From: Sulfurimonas sp.
Lineage (GTDB): Bacteria > Campylobacterota > Campylobacteria > Campylobacterales > Sulfurimonadaceae
Direction: 5' to 3'
Assembly (NCBI GenBank): GCA_027083035.1
Contig: JALWSY010000168.1
Coordinates: forward strand, 1 to 40,281
Length of the DNA stretch: 40,281 nucleotides
Translations under genes and position numbers: made by a program
The notes under the pieces: model-generated
The model's database searches: none
What the model saw: the letters and a program-made list of their open reading frames with translations, nothing else
What the model was told of the DNA's origin: nothing
Part shown: positions 1-10,314 of the stretch, piece by piece
How positions within the stretch are numbered: the first letter of the stretch is position 1
How the letters are laid out: each line of letters opens with the position of its first letter

Positions 1-212
1 TTGGGTGGGAGTTGGTACCATGAAAAGCCTGTAAAGTACTCAAAAGGGGCATCAAAGAGAATATAGTTTAAATCCTCCTGATCTAAAAAATCAAGAAGAG
101 CTAAAAAACCATCAGAGGAGTCTCCTCGCCCATGAAGAATAATCATCAATTTTTTAGAGGGTATTTTTGCAGGAATAAATTGGTTTTCTAGCTCTAAGTG
201 TTCAAAATTCAT
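1..212 (-). CDS. alpha/beta hydrolase, phospholipase/carboxylesterase-like (N-terminal part only)
   Basis: This gene runs off the left edge and is missing from the ORF track. Reading the minus strand from ATG at 212 gives about 70 residues ([12 protein letters not shown]...). They include MIILHGRGDSSDGF, which matches the oxyanion-hole LHGxGD region of phospholipase/carboxylesterase (YpfH-like) serine hydrolases, followed by a strand ending FDAPF. The catalytic GxSxG, Asp and His would lie outside the window. The start codon overlaps the stop of the radical SAM gene upstream by four bases (ATGA), so the two are probably translationally coupled. There is no signal peptide, so it is likely cytosolic. 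The family call rests on one motif; the substrate is unknown. Confidence 0.7.
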   Translation of the reverse strand, partial: MNFEHLELENQFIPAKIPSKKLMIILHGRGDSSDGFLALLDFLDQEDLNYILFDAPFEYFTGFSWYQLPP

Positions 213-1183
213 TTTTTTCTTTTTCTTTTTAGATTTTCGCTTGGTATGTAAAATTCTAAATTTTGTAATTTTTTGAGAGAGACTTGATTCTTTTGTATAA
301 GTTGCTCAAGCCTCTTTTGTGTATCATCATCAAAAAGGAGTGCTACATCCTCTTTAGTAAGTGGTCTTTTATCTAAGGTATTGAGTATATCTGCATCACT
401 ATAAAAAGCATTATTTGCTTCTGCATGAATCCTTGATGCAATGTGAATAGGCAGAGAGGCATTAAAAAGCATAGAGAGTTCATGTAACTCTTTATAACTC
501 ACACCCATAACAGGATATGCAGGAGGTCTGTCAATCGTTCCTAGGTCAATGCGTGAGGCATTTATCTCAAGGAGTACATCATTGAGTTTTGCTACCTCCT
601 CTTTAGTGTCATTGAGTCCATGCACAAAGAGAATCTCGATAAAGAGTTTTCCCTTATAAATTTGGCTAAACTCTATAACCTTTTGGACAACTGCATTAAT
701 ATCTATGCTTTCGTGAGGTCGATCTATCTTTTTAAAGATATGACTACTGACTGCATCAAGGGAGAGTTTTACTTGGTCGAGTTTTAAAAGAGCATTAAAA
801 ATATCAGGATTCACTAATGATGCACTATTTGTAAGGATAAGAGTCTCTGTTTCGTTTTTTATACTATTTATCTCTTCTATAAGTTCATTAAGATAGGGAT
901 AGAGTGTAGGTTCACCATTGGCTGTAAGTGTTATCACATCTATCTTCTCGTCAAGATGTTTTTGCAACTCCTCTATAATCTCTTGAACTTGAATAGTTTC
1001 GCTTTGGGCAGAAACTGTAGCACTCGGGGCGAGTTCACAGTAGAGACAGTCAAAGTTACACTGTTTGGTAGTAGGGGAGAGGTCGATACCCAAACTCATG
1101 CCAAAACGGCGTGAGTTAATAGGTCCGAAAATTATACTATTTTTTACTGACACGCTGGCACTCAGATACAAAGTGCTTTGCAT
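209..1183 (-). CDS. radical SAM protein (COG0731-like, FGP-NSRR type)
   Basis: The protein carries a radical SAM CX3CX2C motif (CNFDCLYC, about residues 42-49) that would hold a [4Fe-4S] cluster and bind S-adenosylmethionine. Just before it is the [16 protein letters not shown] segment typical of COG0731-like, wyosine-related radical SAM proteins. [14 protein letters not shown] is the usual GEPT segment. The C-terminus is strongly basic (KRKRKK). The substrate is unknown; these proteins are usually annotated only as radical SAM. The listed ATG overlaps the end of hemE by 47 bases. A GTG in the same frame at 1153 would shorten the overlap and leave about three residues before the conserved NSIIFGP segment, so it is a possible true start. 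Neither start has a strong ribosome binding site. The downstream hydrolase overlaps by ATGA. Confidence 0.85.
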   Translation of the reverse strand: MQSTLYLSASVSVKNSIIFGPINSRRFGMSLGIDLSPTTKQCNFDCLYCELAPSATVSAQSETIQVQEIIEELQKHLDEKIDVITLTANGEPTLYPYLNELIEEINSIKNETETLILTNSASLVNPDIFNALLKLDQVKLSLDAVSSHIFKKIDRPHESIDINAVVQKVIEFSQIYKGKLFIEILFVHGLNDTKEEVAKLNDVLLEINASRIDLGTIDRPPAYPVMGVSYKELHELSMLFNASLPIHIASRIHAEANNAFYSDADILNTLDKRPLTKEDVALLFDDDTQKRLEQLIQKNQVSLKKLQNLEFYIPSENLKRKRKK

Positions 1184-2168
1184 TCTCTACAGGCACATCA
1201 GGAAGGATACCGTGACCCAAGTTAAAGATATGACGTTTTGTCTGCATAACGCTTTGAATATGCTCTACAGACTCTGTTGTTGCCTCTTTGGAGTAGAGAC
1301 GACAGGGTTCCATATTTCCTTGAAGGACATATTTGTCTCCAAGTTTCTCTTTTGCCAACTCCATAGGTGTAGCCCAGTCCACACCAAAAACATCAAAGTT
1401 CCCATAGACTCTATCATAAAAAGCAGGAATACCTTTTGGAAACATAATGATAGGAATATGCGGATACTTCTCTTTGAGATACTCAGCAATCTCTACCATA
1501 TACTTCCAAGAGAACTCATCATATTTTTCAGTCTCAATAGCAGCTGCCCAAGAGTCAAAGATTTGAACTACATCAATCCCTGCTTCAATCTGTTTTTCCA
1601 TATAGAGTTTTACAACCTCTGTAACTTTTGCTAAGATATTGTGCAGTAGTTCAGGGTTTGAGTACATCATTTTTTTGCAAACATTATAAGTTTTTGTTCC
1701 CTGTCCCTCTATCATGTAGGTTGCAAGTGTCCAAGGCGCTCCGGTAAAACCGATAAGTGCTTTATCCTCAGCAAGTTGCTCTTTTATAAGTTTAATAGTA
1801 TCATAGACATAAGTGAGTCTGCTTGCTGCTTCCTCACCTCCTATAAGTCTCTCTAAATCTGCCTGAGAAGCGATAGGGTCTGAAAACTTAGGACCCTCTC
1901 CTTTTACAAACGACAAATCCATTCCCATCTCATCAGGAATCACGAGGATATCACTAAAGAGTATAGCTGCATCAACGCCAACTATATCTACGGGCTGGAG
2001 TGTTACCTCACACGCTTTTTTTGGATCATGGCAGAGGTTTAAAAAGTTCCCAGCCTCCGCACGAACTGCCATATACTCTGGAAGATAACGCCCCGCTTGT
2101 CGCATCATCCACACAGGTGTGTAAGGTGTCTCTTTTCCTAAACATGCATCTACAAATATTTTACTCAT
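1137..2168 (-). CDS. hemE: uroporphyrinogen decarboxylase
   Basis: This enzyme converts uroporphyrinogen III to coproporphyrinogen III by four decarboxylations, on the cytosolic route to heme. The N-terminal signature [15 protein letters not shown] with its conserved Arg residues is present. The substrate-binding stretch [15 protein letters not shown] and the C-terminal [19 protein letters not shown] also match the family. At 343 residues the length is normal. The start at 2168 has a good AAGGAT ribosome binding site. Heme demand is plausible in an organism with the heme-copper enzyme in this window, and siroheme for the nitrite reductase branches from the same pathway. A 162-base spacer rich in inverted repeats separates it from the YqhA-like gene upstream. 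Confidence 0.97.
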   Translation of the reverse strand: MSKIFVDACLGKETPYTPVWMMRQAGRYLPEYMAVRAEAGNFLNLCHDPKKACEVTLQPVDIVGVDAAILFSDILVIPDEMGMDLSFVKGEGPKFSDPIASQADLERLIGGEEAASRLTYVYDTIKLIKEQLAEDKALIGFTGAPWTLATYMIEGQGTKTYNVCKKMMYSNPELLHNILAKVTEVVKLYMEKQIEAGIDVVQIFDSWAAAIETEKYDEFSWKYMVEIAEYLKEKYPHIPIIMFPKGIPAFYDRVYGNFDVFGVDWATPMELAKEKLGDKYVLQGNMEPCRLYSKEATTESVEHIQSVMQTKRHIFNLGHGILPDVPVENAKHFVSECQRVSKK

Positions 2169-2200
2169 TATCTTATTATCCTTAATTTTATTTCATAAAA

Positions 2201-2306
2201 TGAAGGGAACCTTTTCCTATTCATTTATCACGAGAATGGAAGTAATTCCATTCTCTACGTTAACACTTGGTTTCCTTCAGCAGGAAGCTCATTGCACTAG
2301 TGCAAT
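2201..2306. repeat. cluster of nested inverted repeats between the YqhA-like gene and hemE
   Basis: Three structures are visible. First is a perfect hairpin at 2232-2255: GAGAATGGAA, loop GTAA, TTCCATTCTC. Second, it is enclosed by an 11-base outer arm pair, 2201-2211 with 2269-2279 (TGAAGGGAACC / GGTTTCCTTCA), containing one G-U wobble. Third is a separate loop-free palindrome ATTGCACTAGTGCAAT at 2291-2306. None has a T-run after it on either strand, so a simple rho-independent terminator is unlikely. It could be a dispersed palindromic repeat, an RNA processing site or a structured leader for hemE. The pairing is read directly; the function is unknown. Confidence 0.7.
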
Positions 2307-2330
2307 TTTATAAAAGTTTATTAAATCTTA

Positions 2331-2846
2331 TTAATGTTTGTGTCCAACTTTACTCAAAACAAATAAACCACCGGCTACTGCTGTGATAGAGAGGGCAAAA
2401 TAGAGCATCTCTAACGCACCATTGTACTCAGTATGTCCTACTTTTTGAAAAAAACCAACAACAAGTACCATTACAATGACTTTAGAGATTTTATCTTTGA
2501 GTTGGTCAAGGGAGTGAATAGCCAGAATTTTACTCTCCTTCTCATCTCCTTTTGCTGCATCAATATCTGAGATAAAGAGTTCATACAGACCAAAAGAGAA
2601 AATTATCATAACTACACCAATAAGATACAAATCGACTGCACCGATGATGCCACCAACAACATCTTCATGAAAATGTTTAGGGTGGAGATGGTTTATATAG
2701 GTGGAAATTACCATTTGCGCTGTATTATAAACATCAACAGAGGCTACAATAAAAAGCGCTACAGCGCCAATAAGACCAAAAACAACAGCCATGATGACCA
2801 TAAATCTTGAAGCCCAAAGAGTGCTTTCAAATGCCTTTTCCATCAT
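2331..2846 (-). CDS. YqhA-family (UPF0114) inner-membrane protein
   Basis: This 171-residue protein has hydrophobic segments at about 13-36, 66-90, 120-136 and 145-165. The segment LIGVVMIIFSFGLYELFISDID matches the conserved core of the UPF0114/YqhA family (helix followed by YE.F.S.ID). Its function is unknown. The start ATG-ATG at 2846 follows the asd stop codon with no gap (TAA-ATG-ATG), so it is very likely cotranslated with asd. Whether residue 1 or 2 is the start cannot be told. No regulatory signal is visible. The family call is fairly secure from the helix pattern and the YELFISDID motif. Confidence 0.85.
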   Translation of the reverse strand: MMEKAFESTLWASRFMVIMAVVFGLIGAVALFIVASVDVYNTAQMVISTYINHLHPKHFHEDVVGGIIGAVDLYLIGVVMIIFSFGLYELFISDIDAAKGDEKESKILAIHSLDQLKDKISKVIVMVLVVGFFQKVGHTEYNGALEMLYFALSITAVAGGLFVLSKVGHKH

Positions 2847-3884
2847 TTACTTGTTTCCTTCCATCTCTACCCATTTTTGAGCGATTCTCACTGCATTTGT
2901 CGCAGCACCAACGCGTAAGTTATCTGCTACAATAAACATATGGAGCATATTTTTAGAGAAGAGATCATTTCTGATACGCCCTACAAAAGTCTCATTCATA
3001 TCTACACAGGTTGCAGGCATAGGGTAGAGTGCCTCTTCGGGTTTATCTAAGATGACAATGTTTGGTGCTTTTGAGAGTAACTCTCTTGCCTCAGAAGCTT
3101 CCACCTCAGAGTCAAAGGTAAGCGTAAGTGCTTCAGCATGACCACGAAGTGTCGGTACACGCACACAGGTAGCACTTAGAGCTATGTCTTTGTGCATGAT
3201 TTTAGAGGTCTCATTGACCATCTTCATCTCCTCTTTTGTATATCCATTTTCAGTAAATACATCAATCTGAGGAATAACATTAAGTGCGATTTGTTGATTA
3301 AATGCCTTGTGTTCGGCATCTGAGAGTGTAAATGCAAAAAAGGATTGCATCTGATTTACAAGCTCCTCCATAGCACTCTTACCTGCACCACTTGTCGCTT
3401 GATATGTTGCTACATCAACACGCACCAAGTCATACGCCTCATCAAGAGGTTTGAGTGTCTGTACCATCTGAATAGTAGAACAGTTAGGGTTTGCAATGAT
3501 ACCTGTCTGCTGCCACTTTGCGATATCTTCAGGATTTACTTCAGGTACAACAAGGGGTGTATCTGCATCCATTCTAAAGTGAGAGGTGTTATCTATCACT
3601 ACAGCACCTGCTTTTACCGCTGCTGGGGCAAACTGCGCACTCACACTTCCACCTGCACTAAAGAGTGCTATATCTATCTCATACTCTTCAAATACACTCT
3701 CTGTAAGCTCGACAATATCAAGCTCTTCATCATTAAAACTTACTTTTTTTCCTACACTTCTTGCACTTGCAAGGGGTAGGAGTTTATTTAACGGAAAATC
3801 AATCTCCGAGAGAAGTGTTAGTATCTCCTCTCCAACAGCACCATTGGCACCCACTACCGCAACATTAAATCTTTTTTCACTCAT
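2847..3884 (-). CDS. asd: aspartate-semialdehyde dehydrogenase
   Basis: The enzyme reduces aspartyl phosphate to aspartate semialdehyde with NADPH, the branch point for lysine/diaminopimelate, threonine and methionine. The N-terminal dinucleotide loop VGANGAVGEE, the active-site ANPNCST with nucleophile Cys135, the segment TYQATSGAGKSAMEEL, and the substrate/His region RVPTLRGHAEALTL are all present. Its 345 residues are normal for the bacterial family. An AGGAGAAG ribosome binding site precedes ATG at 3884. It lies 31 bases downstream of the FlgR-like gene and abuts the YqhA-like gene, so it sits in the middle of the long minus-strand gene string. Confidence 0.97.
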   Translation of the reverse strand: MSEKRFNVAVVGANGAVGEEILTLLSEIDFPLNKLLPLASARSVGKKVSFNDEELDIVELTESVFEEYEIDIALFSAGGSVSAQFAPAAVKAGAVVIDNTSHFRMDADTPLVVPEVNPEDIAKWQQTGIIANPNCSTIQMVQTLKPLDEAYDLVRVDVATYQATSGAGKSAMEELVNQMQSFFAFTLSDAEHKAFNQQIALNVIPQIDVFTENGYTKEEMKMVNETSKIMHKDIALSATCVRVPTLRGHAEALTLTFDSEVEASEARELLSKAPNIVILDKPEEALYPMPATCVDMNETFVGRIRNDLFSKNMLHMFIVADNLRVGAATNAVRIAQKWVEMEGNK

Positions 3885-3915
3885 CTCTATCTTCTCCTAT
3901 TTGTTTATGTTTTTT

Positions 3916-5055
3916 CTATTTTCGTACATCCAAAAAGAGTTCCTCTTTTTGAATCTCATCTGTTTCACTTAAGATGACAGAGCGCTCCACCACAGAGATA
4001 AGTTCTCTGATGTTTCCCGGCCATTTATACTCTAAAAGTTCACTTTTTGCTTCATTCGAGAAGACTTTTTGCTCAAATCCATACTTCTCACAGTTCTCAC
4101 GGCAGACAGCTTGGGCTATCTGGAGTATCTCATCTTTTCGCTCATGAAGTGGGGGAATATTCAGCGGAATAGTGTTAAGTCTGTAGTAGAGATCTTCCCT
4201 AAATTCACCATCTGCTATTTTCTGTGTCAGATCTGCATTGGTGGCTGAGATAATGCGGATATCTATTTTGATGCTCTTAGAAGAGCCAAGTCTGCGTACC
4301 TCTTTTTCTTGCAAGGCACGAAGTAGTTTTGCCTGAACAGCGTAGGGCATCTCTCCAATCTCATCTAAAAAGAGTGTACCCCCGTTTGCTAATTCAAACT
4401 GTCCCGCTTTTGCTTCAGTCGCATCAGTAAAGGCACCCTTTTCAAACCCAAAGAGTTCACTCTCTATAAGATTTTCAGGAATCGCAGCCATATTTATCGC
4501 TATAAAAGGTTTTTTTGCACGAGGGGAATTTTTGTGTATATATGTTGCAAAGACCTCCTTTCCAACACCACTCTCTCCAAGAAGCAGGATGCTAGCATCT
4601 GTTTTTGCTGCTTTATCTGCGATGTTTAGCACCTTGGTAAGCGCATCAGATGTTCCTAAAAAAGCACCTTTAGCGCTTCTTTTTTTAGGAGCAGCTTTTT
4701 TTACTTTGAGGATTTTATCTTCTCGCTTGATGGCTTCTATAAGGGCATCTATATCAAAGGGTTTGAGGAGAAAATCTTTGACTCCAAGATGAATAGACTC
4801 TATGGCCTTGGAGAGGGTGGCATTTCCTGTCATGATAATGACTTCATAACGGCCACCCAACTCTTTGACAAGTTCGATGCCATCCATACCCGGCATATTA
4901 ATGTCTGTAATAACTAAGTCGAAGCTATCATCTAAACCTTTGAGTGCATCTTTTGCATTCTTAAAAGTTTTGACTTCAAACTCTTTGAAATCGCCCATCG
5001 CGATTTCAAGAGACTTTCTCATATTAATATCATCTTCAACTATTGCGATTTTCAC
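3916..5055 (-). CDS. flgR: sigma-54-dependent response regulator without HTH domain (FlgR-like)
   Basis: Domains in order are a receiver (about 1-115; acidic pocket D8/D9, phospho-acceptor D51 in VITDINMPGMDG, T76, K98) and an AAA+ sigma-54 activator domain (about 133-375). The AAA+ domain has Walker A GESGVGKE (160-167), the sigma-54 contact loop as GAFTDA (207-212) and Walker B GGTLFLDEIGEM. The protein ends at residue 379, right after the AAA+ C-subdomain, so there is no Fis-type helix-turn-helix. This architecture is known for epsilonproteobacterial FlgR, which activates sigma-54 flagellar genes with sensor kinase FlgS. The FlgP/LPP20-like gene two genes upstream fits a flagellar role. 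GAFTDA instead of GAFTGA is a known variant. Symbol assigned from architecture and context. Confidence 0.8.
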   Translation of the reverse strand: MKIAIVEDDINMRKSLEIAMGDFKEFEVKTFKNAKDALKGLDDSFDLVITDINMPGMDGIELVKELGGRYEVIIMTGNATLSKAIESIHLGVKDFLLKPFDIDALIEAIKREDKILKVKKAAPKKRSAKGAFLGTSDALTKVLNIADKAAKTDASILLLGESGVGKEVFATYIHKNSPRAKKPFIAINMAAIPENLIESELFGFEKGAFTDATEAKAGQFELANGGTLFLDEIGEMPYAVQAKLLRALQEKEVRRLGSSKSIKIDIRIISATNADLTQKIADGEFREDLYYRLNTIPLNIPPLHERKDEILQIAQAVCRENCEKYGFEQKVFSNEAKSELLEYKWPGNIRELISVVERSVILSETDEIQKEELFLDVRK

Positions 5056-5075
5056 AAACTATTCCTGATTAGAGC

Positions 5076-5465
5076 CTATTTTAAAGGTGAAATTATAGCG
5101 AAATTTTCATTAAAATCGACTTTGAAGCAAGTTGTCCTAAGTGTAAGGGTAGTAAATGAACGATACTGAAAATCTGTAGTTTTGCTGTGACTCTCAATAC
5201 TGAGTCCTAAGGTATGTAAAAAGTTGATAAACTCTTCACTATTTTTTTGAATAATAGTAGTGAGATTTTTCTCTCCATCACTCTCTAAAGAGATTGAAGC
5301 ATAAGGTTTCCCTTTACATTTAGTCATAGCATGAGAGATATCTAGAGTTTCATTGTAGAGAATGGCATTCTCTACTGTATATCTGTAAGATATGAGGTAT
5401 TCACCTGCATGAAGAGCAAGTGAGAAAAAAGAGAAGAGAAGAGTTACTTGAAGGCTTCGTAAGAT
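5076..5465 (-). CDS. small exported protein of unknown function, probable non-AUG (ATC) start
   Basis: The ORF track starts at ATG 5327 (83 residues), but the frame stays open for a further 46 codons. These encode a convincing signal peptide, LRSLQVTLLFSFFSLALHA, followed by GEYLISYRY. No ATG, GTG or TTG occurs in this extension before an in-frame TGA. The best start is ATC at 5465, which has GGAGA seven bases upstream, giving a 129-residue precursor that overlaps the end of the LPP20-like gene by 22 bases. The mature part has two Cys (TKCKGK and TTCFKV) and no family I recognise. It lies between the FlgP-like and FlgR-like genes, so a cell-envelope or flagellar role is possible. If the extension is not translated, the CDS is 5076-5327 and cytosolic. 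Confidence 0.55.
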   Translation of the reverse strand: MLRSLQVTLLFSFFSLALHAGEYLISYRYTVENAILYNETLDISHAMTKCKGKPYASISLESDGEKNLTTIIQKNSEEFINFLHTLGLSIESHSKTTDFQYRSFTTLTLRTTCFKVDFNENFAIISPLK

Positions 5466-5938
5466 ACTACTATCTCCATCTCCACTTCACAGAGACCATC
5501 TTTAAAGGTAGTCTCAACGATATTTGCATTTTTTACCATCGCAGCAACTGCTGTTCTGACAGTAGAGCGTTTGACCATCATATTTTTAATGAGGTCTTGT
5601 CCATCAACACGAACACCTTTTACTTTTTCAGCAATAAGTCTGTACCCATCGGCAACTGCAGCTCTTTTTGCCAAAGCATAGGCTTGTGCAGGAGAGTCAG
5701 TATTGATAGGTGCAACTCCCTGACCGATTACACTTACTACCATAGTTTTGTTAATACCAAGCACAGACTCAGTATCACAAACACAACCTGCTGGCATGAC
5801 TACCTGATTAGAACATTCACAAGGTGAATTCATAGAAACACTCTCAGGAGTACCTTCCATCGAGCCTTCTTCATTTGCCATGAGAGAGGAAGTGGAAGCA
5901 ACTCCCAATAGTGCAGCTAATAATAATGAATATTTCAT
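5444..5938 (-). CDS. LPP20/FlgP-like exported protein
   Basis: This 164-residue protein has an N-terminal signal peptide (MKYSLLLAALLGVASTSSLMA, cleavage probably before NEEG). There is no lipobox Cys, unlike classic LPP20 and FlgP lipoproteins. A short linker carries two CxC pairs (C40/C42 and C52/C54). The rest, especially AQAYALAKRAAVADGYRLIAEKVKGVRVDG onward, matches the LPP20/FlgP fold, whose members build or anchor outer-membrane and flagellar basal structures in Campylobacter and Vibrio. An AAAAGGG ribosome binding site precedes ATG at 5938. It lies 41 bases after gyrA and upstream of the FlgR-like regulator. The family call is by motif; the exact role is inferred. Confidence 0.75.
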   Translation of the reverse strand: MKYSLLLAALLGVASTSSLMANEEGSMEGTPESVSMNSPCECSNQVVMPAGCVCDTESVLGINKTMVVSVIGQGVAPINTDSPAQAYALAKRAAVADGYRLIAEKVKGVRVDGQDLIKNMMVKRSTVRTAVAAMVKNANIVETTFKDGLCEVEMEIVVSYEAFK

Positions 5939-5979
5939 TGTAGAACCCTTTTTAATAATTAGCTACAAATAAGCAAATA

Positions 5980-8460
5980 CTATTCCAAGTCTAAAGTACC
6001 CTCCGCTTCACTCTCTGCATCATCCTCTTTTTCCTCTTTCGGACAGCGAGAGATACTTGCTACATCATCCCCTTTGACTATGTAAACTCCAGAGGTATTA
6101 CGGCTTGATTTTGAGATGGTCTGCATATCAACACGAATCATCTTACCACTCTTAGTAAGTGCCATCATATCCATGCCCTCATCCACCATAAGACATCCAA
6201 CGATATTTTTACCCGTTTTTGCAGTCATCTTCATAGCGATAACACCAGAACCACCACGGTTTGTAAGTCTATACTCACCCGCTTCTGTTCGTTTACCGAT
6301 ACCTTTTTCAGCTATCATAAGTATCTCTTGAGAATCATCAACGATAATATTCGCATCAACAACCTCGTCACCCTCATGCTTAAACTTAATACCACGCACA
6401 CCACGAGTTGAACGACCCTGATCACGCGTCTTTTCTATCTCAAACTTAATACACTGTGCATATTTTGTTACTATAAAGAGGTAGCGGATATTTTTGTCTG
6501 CTATTTTTGCGGTGATAAGTGCATCATCCTCATCAAGAACAATCGCTCTTACACCATTGCTTCTGATATTACTAAATTCACTTAGGTTTGTTCTCTTTAC
6601 TACACCATTTTTCGTAAAAAATACTAAACTTTTCTCTTCGCTAAAGTCTGTTGTCGGGATGATAGATTGAATCTTCTCATCTGCTACAAGGTTAATGAGG
6701 TTGACTACCGCTTTTCCTTTTGCTGTTCTGCTTCCCTCAGGGATTCTATAAACTTTTAACCAATGGAGTTGTCCACGATCTGTTACGAAGAGGAGTGTGT
6801 CATGTGTGTTACAAGTAAAGAAGTTCTCTATAAAGTCATCTTCGTAAGTAGTAACAGCAGTTTTGCCTTTGCCACCACGCTTTTGTTTCTCATAGGCTGC
6901 AAGTGGAACGCGTTTGATATAACCGCGGTGAGTGATTGTCACTACCATTGGCTCATTTGGTATAAGATCTTCGATATCTATGTCATCATAATCATCTTCA
7001 ATCTCTGTACGACGCTTCTCAGAGTAGGTCTCGAGTATTTCATCAAACTCCTCATCGATGATACCATGAAGCACCTCTTCACTTTTAAGGATAGACTCAA
7101 GATACTCGATGAGTTTCATTAGTTCTGCTAACTCATTCTCTATCTTCTCTATCTCAAGACCCGTTAGGCGTCCAAGTCTCATTGCAACGATGCTTGATGC
7201 TTGAATCTCACTAAAGTCAAACTCTGTTACAAGGTTCTCTTTTGCAGCTTCTTCACTATCTGATGCACGGATAACACGGATAACATCTTCGATGATATCT
7301 ATCGCTTTTTTAAGTCCCTCTAAGATATGCGCTCTTGCTTTTGCCTTTTCAAGGTCAAAGATAGTACGGCGGATAATGATAGTTTTACGGTGGTTGATAA
7401 AGTGCTTTAAGATATCAATAAGACCAAAAATTCTCGGCTCTTGATTTAAGATAGAGAGCATAATGATACCAAAGGTAACCTGCATAGAGGTCTGCTTAAA
7501 GAGATTGTTCAGCACTATTTCGCTCATGGCATCTTTTTTCAGTTCGACAACGACACGCATACCATCACGGTCAGACTCATCGCGAATAAGTGAGACGCCA
7601 TCTATCATCTTGTCCTTTACAAGGTTTGCAATGTTTTCGATAAGACGTGCTTTGTTTACTTGATATGGTAGCTCATCAATAACGATAATCTCTTTTTTTG
7701 CACTCTGTTCAATGTGTGTTTTTGCACGAACCTTAATGCGTCCGCGACCACTCTCATACGCATCCATAATACCTTTCTTACCAAAGATGATACCACCTGT
7801 TGGAAAGTCCGGTGCATGGATATGCTCCATAAGTTCTATAAGAGAGATATTTGGGTTGTGTAGAATAGCTTTAAGTCCATTCATAATCTCTACAGGGTTG
7901 TGTGGCGGAATATTTGTAGCCATACCAACAGCAATTCCTGAAGAGCCGTTTATGAGAAGGTTAGGCACGCGTGTAGGCATAACATCCGGCTCTTTTGTTG
8001 TACTGTCGTAGTTGTCTATCATATTAACAGTATTTTTCTCTAAATCTTTTAACAGTTCTCCTGCATACTTTGTCATGCGTGCTTCAGTATAACGCATAGC
8101 TGCAGCAGAGTCTCCATCTACAGAACCGAAGTTTCCTTGCCCATCAACAAGTTCCATACGCATAGAGAAGTCTTGCGCCATACGCACAAGTGCATCATAT
8201 ACTGCAGTATCACCATGAGGGTGGTACTGACCGATAACATCACCAACAATACGAGCAGACTTTTTATACTTTGCACCATGAGAGAGATTGAGCTTATCCA
8301 TAGCGTATAAAATTCTTCTATGAACAGGTTTAAGACCATCTCTAACATCTGGCAATGCACGTCCAACTATAACACTCATAGAGTAGTCAAGGTAAGAGTT
8401 CTGAAGTGTCTCTTCTATATTTATCTGTTGTATATCATCATTATCTAGCAAATTAGCCAT
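5980..8460 (-). CDS. gyrA: DNA gyrase subunit A
   Basis: This is the 826-residue breakage-reunion subunit of gyrase, which introduces negative supercoils with GyrB. The quinolone-resistance-determining region reads [21 protein letters not shown], with Thr and Asp at the positions equivalent to E. coli Ser83 and Asp87, the pattern usual for sensitive epsilonproteobacteria. The active-site Tyr lies in [11 protein letters not shown]. The C-terminal half has the beta-pinwheel repeats, including the GyrA-box-like QKRGGKGK (about residue 530), and ends in an acidic tail ([18 protein letters not shown]). It is the first gene of the minus-strand block. Some following genes could be read through from it, since the next gene starts only 41 bases away. 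Confidence 0.98.
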   Translation of the reverse strand: MANLLDNDDIQQINIEETLQNSYLDYSMSVIVGRALPDVRDGLKPVHRRILYAMDKLNLSHGAKYKKSARIVGDVIGQYHPHGDTAVYDALVRMAQDFSMRMELVDGQGNFGSVDGDSAAAMRYTEARMTKYAGELLKDLEKNTVNMIDNYDSTTKEPDVMPTRVPNLLINGSSGIAVGMATNIPPHNPVEIMNGLKAILHNPNISLIELMEHIHAPDFPTGGIIFGKKGIMDAYESGRGRIKVRAKTHIEQSAKKEIIVIDELPYQVNKARLIENIANLVKDKMIDGVSLIRDESDRDGMRVVVELKKDAMSEIVLNNLFKQTSMQVTFGIIMLSILNQEPRIFGLIDILKHFINHRKTIIIRRTIFDLEKAKARAHILEGLKKAIDIIEDVIRVIRASDSEEAAKENLVTEFDFSEIQASSIVAMRLGRLTGLEIEKIENELAELMKLIEYLESILKSEEVLHGIIDEEFDEILETYSEKRRTEIEDDYDDIDIEDLIPNEPMVVTITHRGYIKRVPLAAYEKQKRGGKGKTAVTTYEDDFIENFFTCNTHDTLLFVTDRGQLHWLKVYRIPEGSRTAKGKAVVNLINLVADEKIQSIIPTTDFSEEKSLVFFTKNGVVKRTNLSEFSNIRSNGVRAIVLDEDDALITAKIADKNIRYLFIVTKYAQCIKFEIEKTRDQGRSTRGVRGIKFKHEGDEVVDANIIVDDSQEILMIAEKGIGKRTEAGEYRLTNRGGSGVIAMKMTAKTGKNIVGCLMVDEGMDMMALTKSGKMIRVDMQTISKSSRNTSGVYIVKGDDVASISRCPKEEKEDDAESEAEGTLDLE

Positions 8461-8526
8461 TAAAACACCCTATAATAGTTTAAAAAATATTGAGTAGATA
8501 ATACCAAAAATAGCCTTAAGAAAATG

Positions 8527-8542
8527 TTTAAGTATGCTTAAA
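8527..8542. promoter_or_regulatory. 16-bp palindrome in the gyrA-amt divergent spacer
   Basis: TTTAAG-TATG-CTTAAA is a perfect 6-4-6 inverted repeat, with another CTTAAG at 8515-8520 just before it. It lies between the divergent gyrA and amt genes, upstream of the likely amt -10 element, so it could be an operator. AT-rich spacers produce such repeats by chance, and I recognise no regulator consensus. Confidence 0.3.
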
Positions 8543-8562
8543 TTTTAAACAAAATTAGAGTG

Positions 8563-8568
8563 TATAAA
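8563..8568 (+). promoter_or_regulatory. probable -10 element of the amt-glnB promoter
   Basis: TGTATAAA is an extended -10 hexamer (TATAAA at 8563-8568 with TG before it). It would start transcription near 8576 and give a leader of about 70 bases that contains the inverted repeat at 8584-8631. I found no sigma-54 -24/-12 pair (GG-N10-GC) in the spacer, although amt genes often use one. Confidence 0.45.
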
Positions 8569-8583
8569 AATTAATCACGATAG

Positions 8584-8631
8584 AAATATTTTCAAGAGTG
8601 ATTTGTGTCATACTTCGTTTTGAAAATATTT
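8584..8631 (+). other. long inverted repeat in the amt leader
   Basis: AAATATTTTCAA (8584-8595) and TTGAAAATATTT (8620-8631) are exact reverse complements separated by 24 bases. Pairing can extend inward by a G-U and an A-U. It ends five bases before the AAAGGA ribosome binding site of amt. It could be a leader RNA hairpin or two half-sites for a repressor. There is no T-run, so it is not an ordinary terminator. Confidence 0.6.
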
Positions 8632-8646
8632 ACATAAAGGATTCAC

Positions 8647-10294
<1,648 letters not shown>

Positions 10295-10314
10295 ATCTCC
10301 TCTTACTCAGATAT

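Noticed and set aside
1065-1634. Plus-strand ORF of 189 codons over hemE and the radical SAM gene
   Set aside because: It is antisense to two clearly identified genes, has no recognisable domain and shows Cys/His/Leu-rich composition typical of a shadow frame. The same holds for other antisense ORFs such as 3345-3779, 5420-5827, 6763-7122, 15405-15830 and 36938-37225.
8461-8646. Sigma-54 promoter for amt
   Set aside because: No GG-N10-GC (-24/-12) pair was found in the spacer; an extended -10 is present instead.
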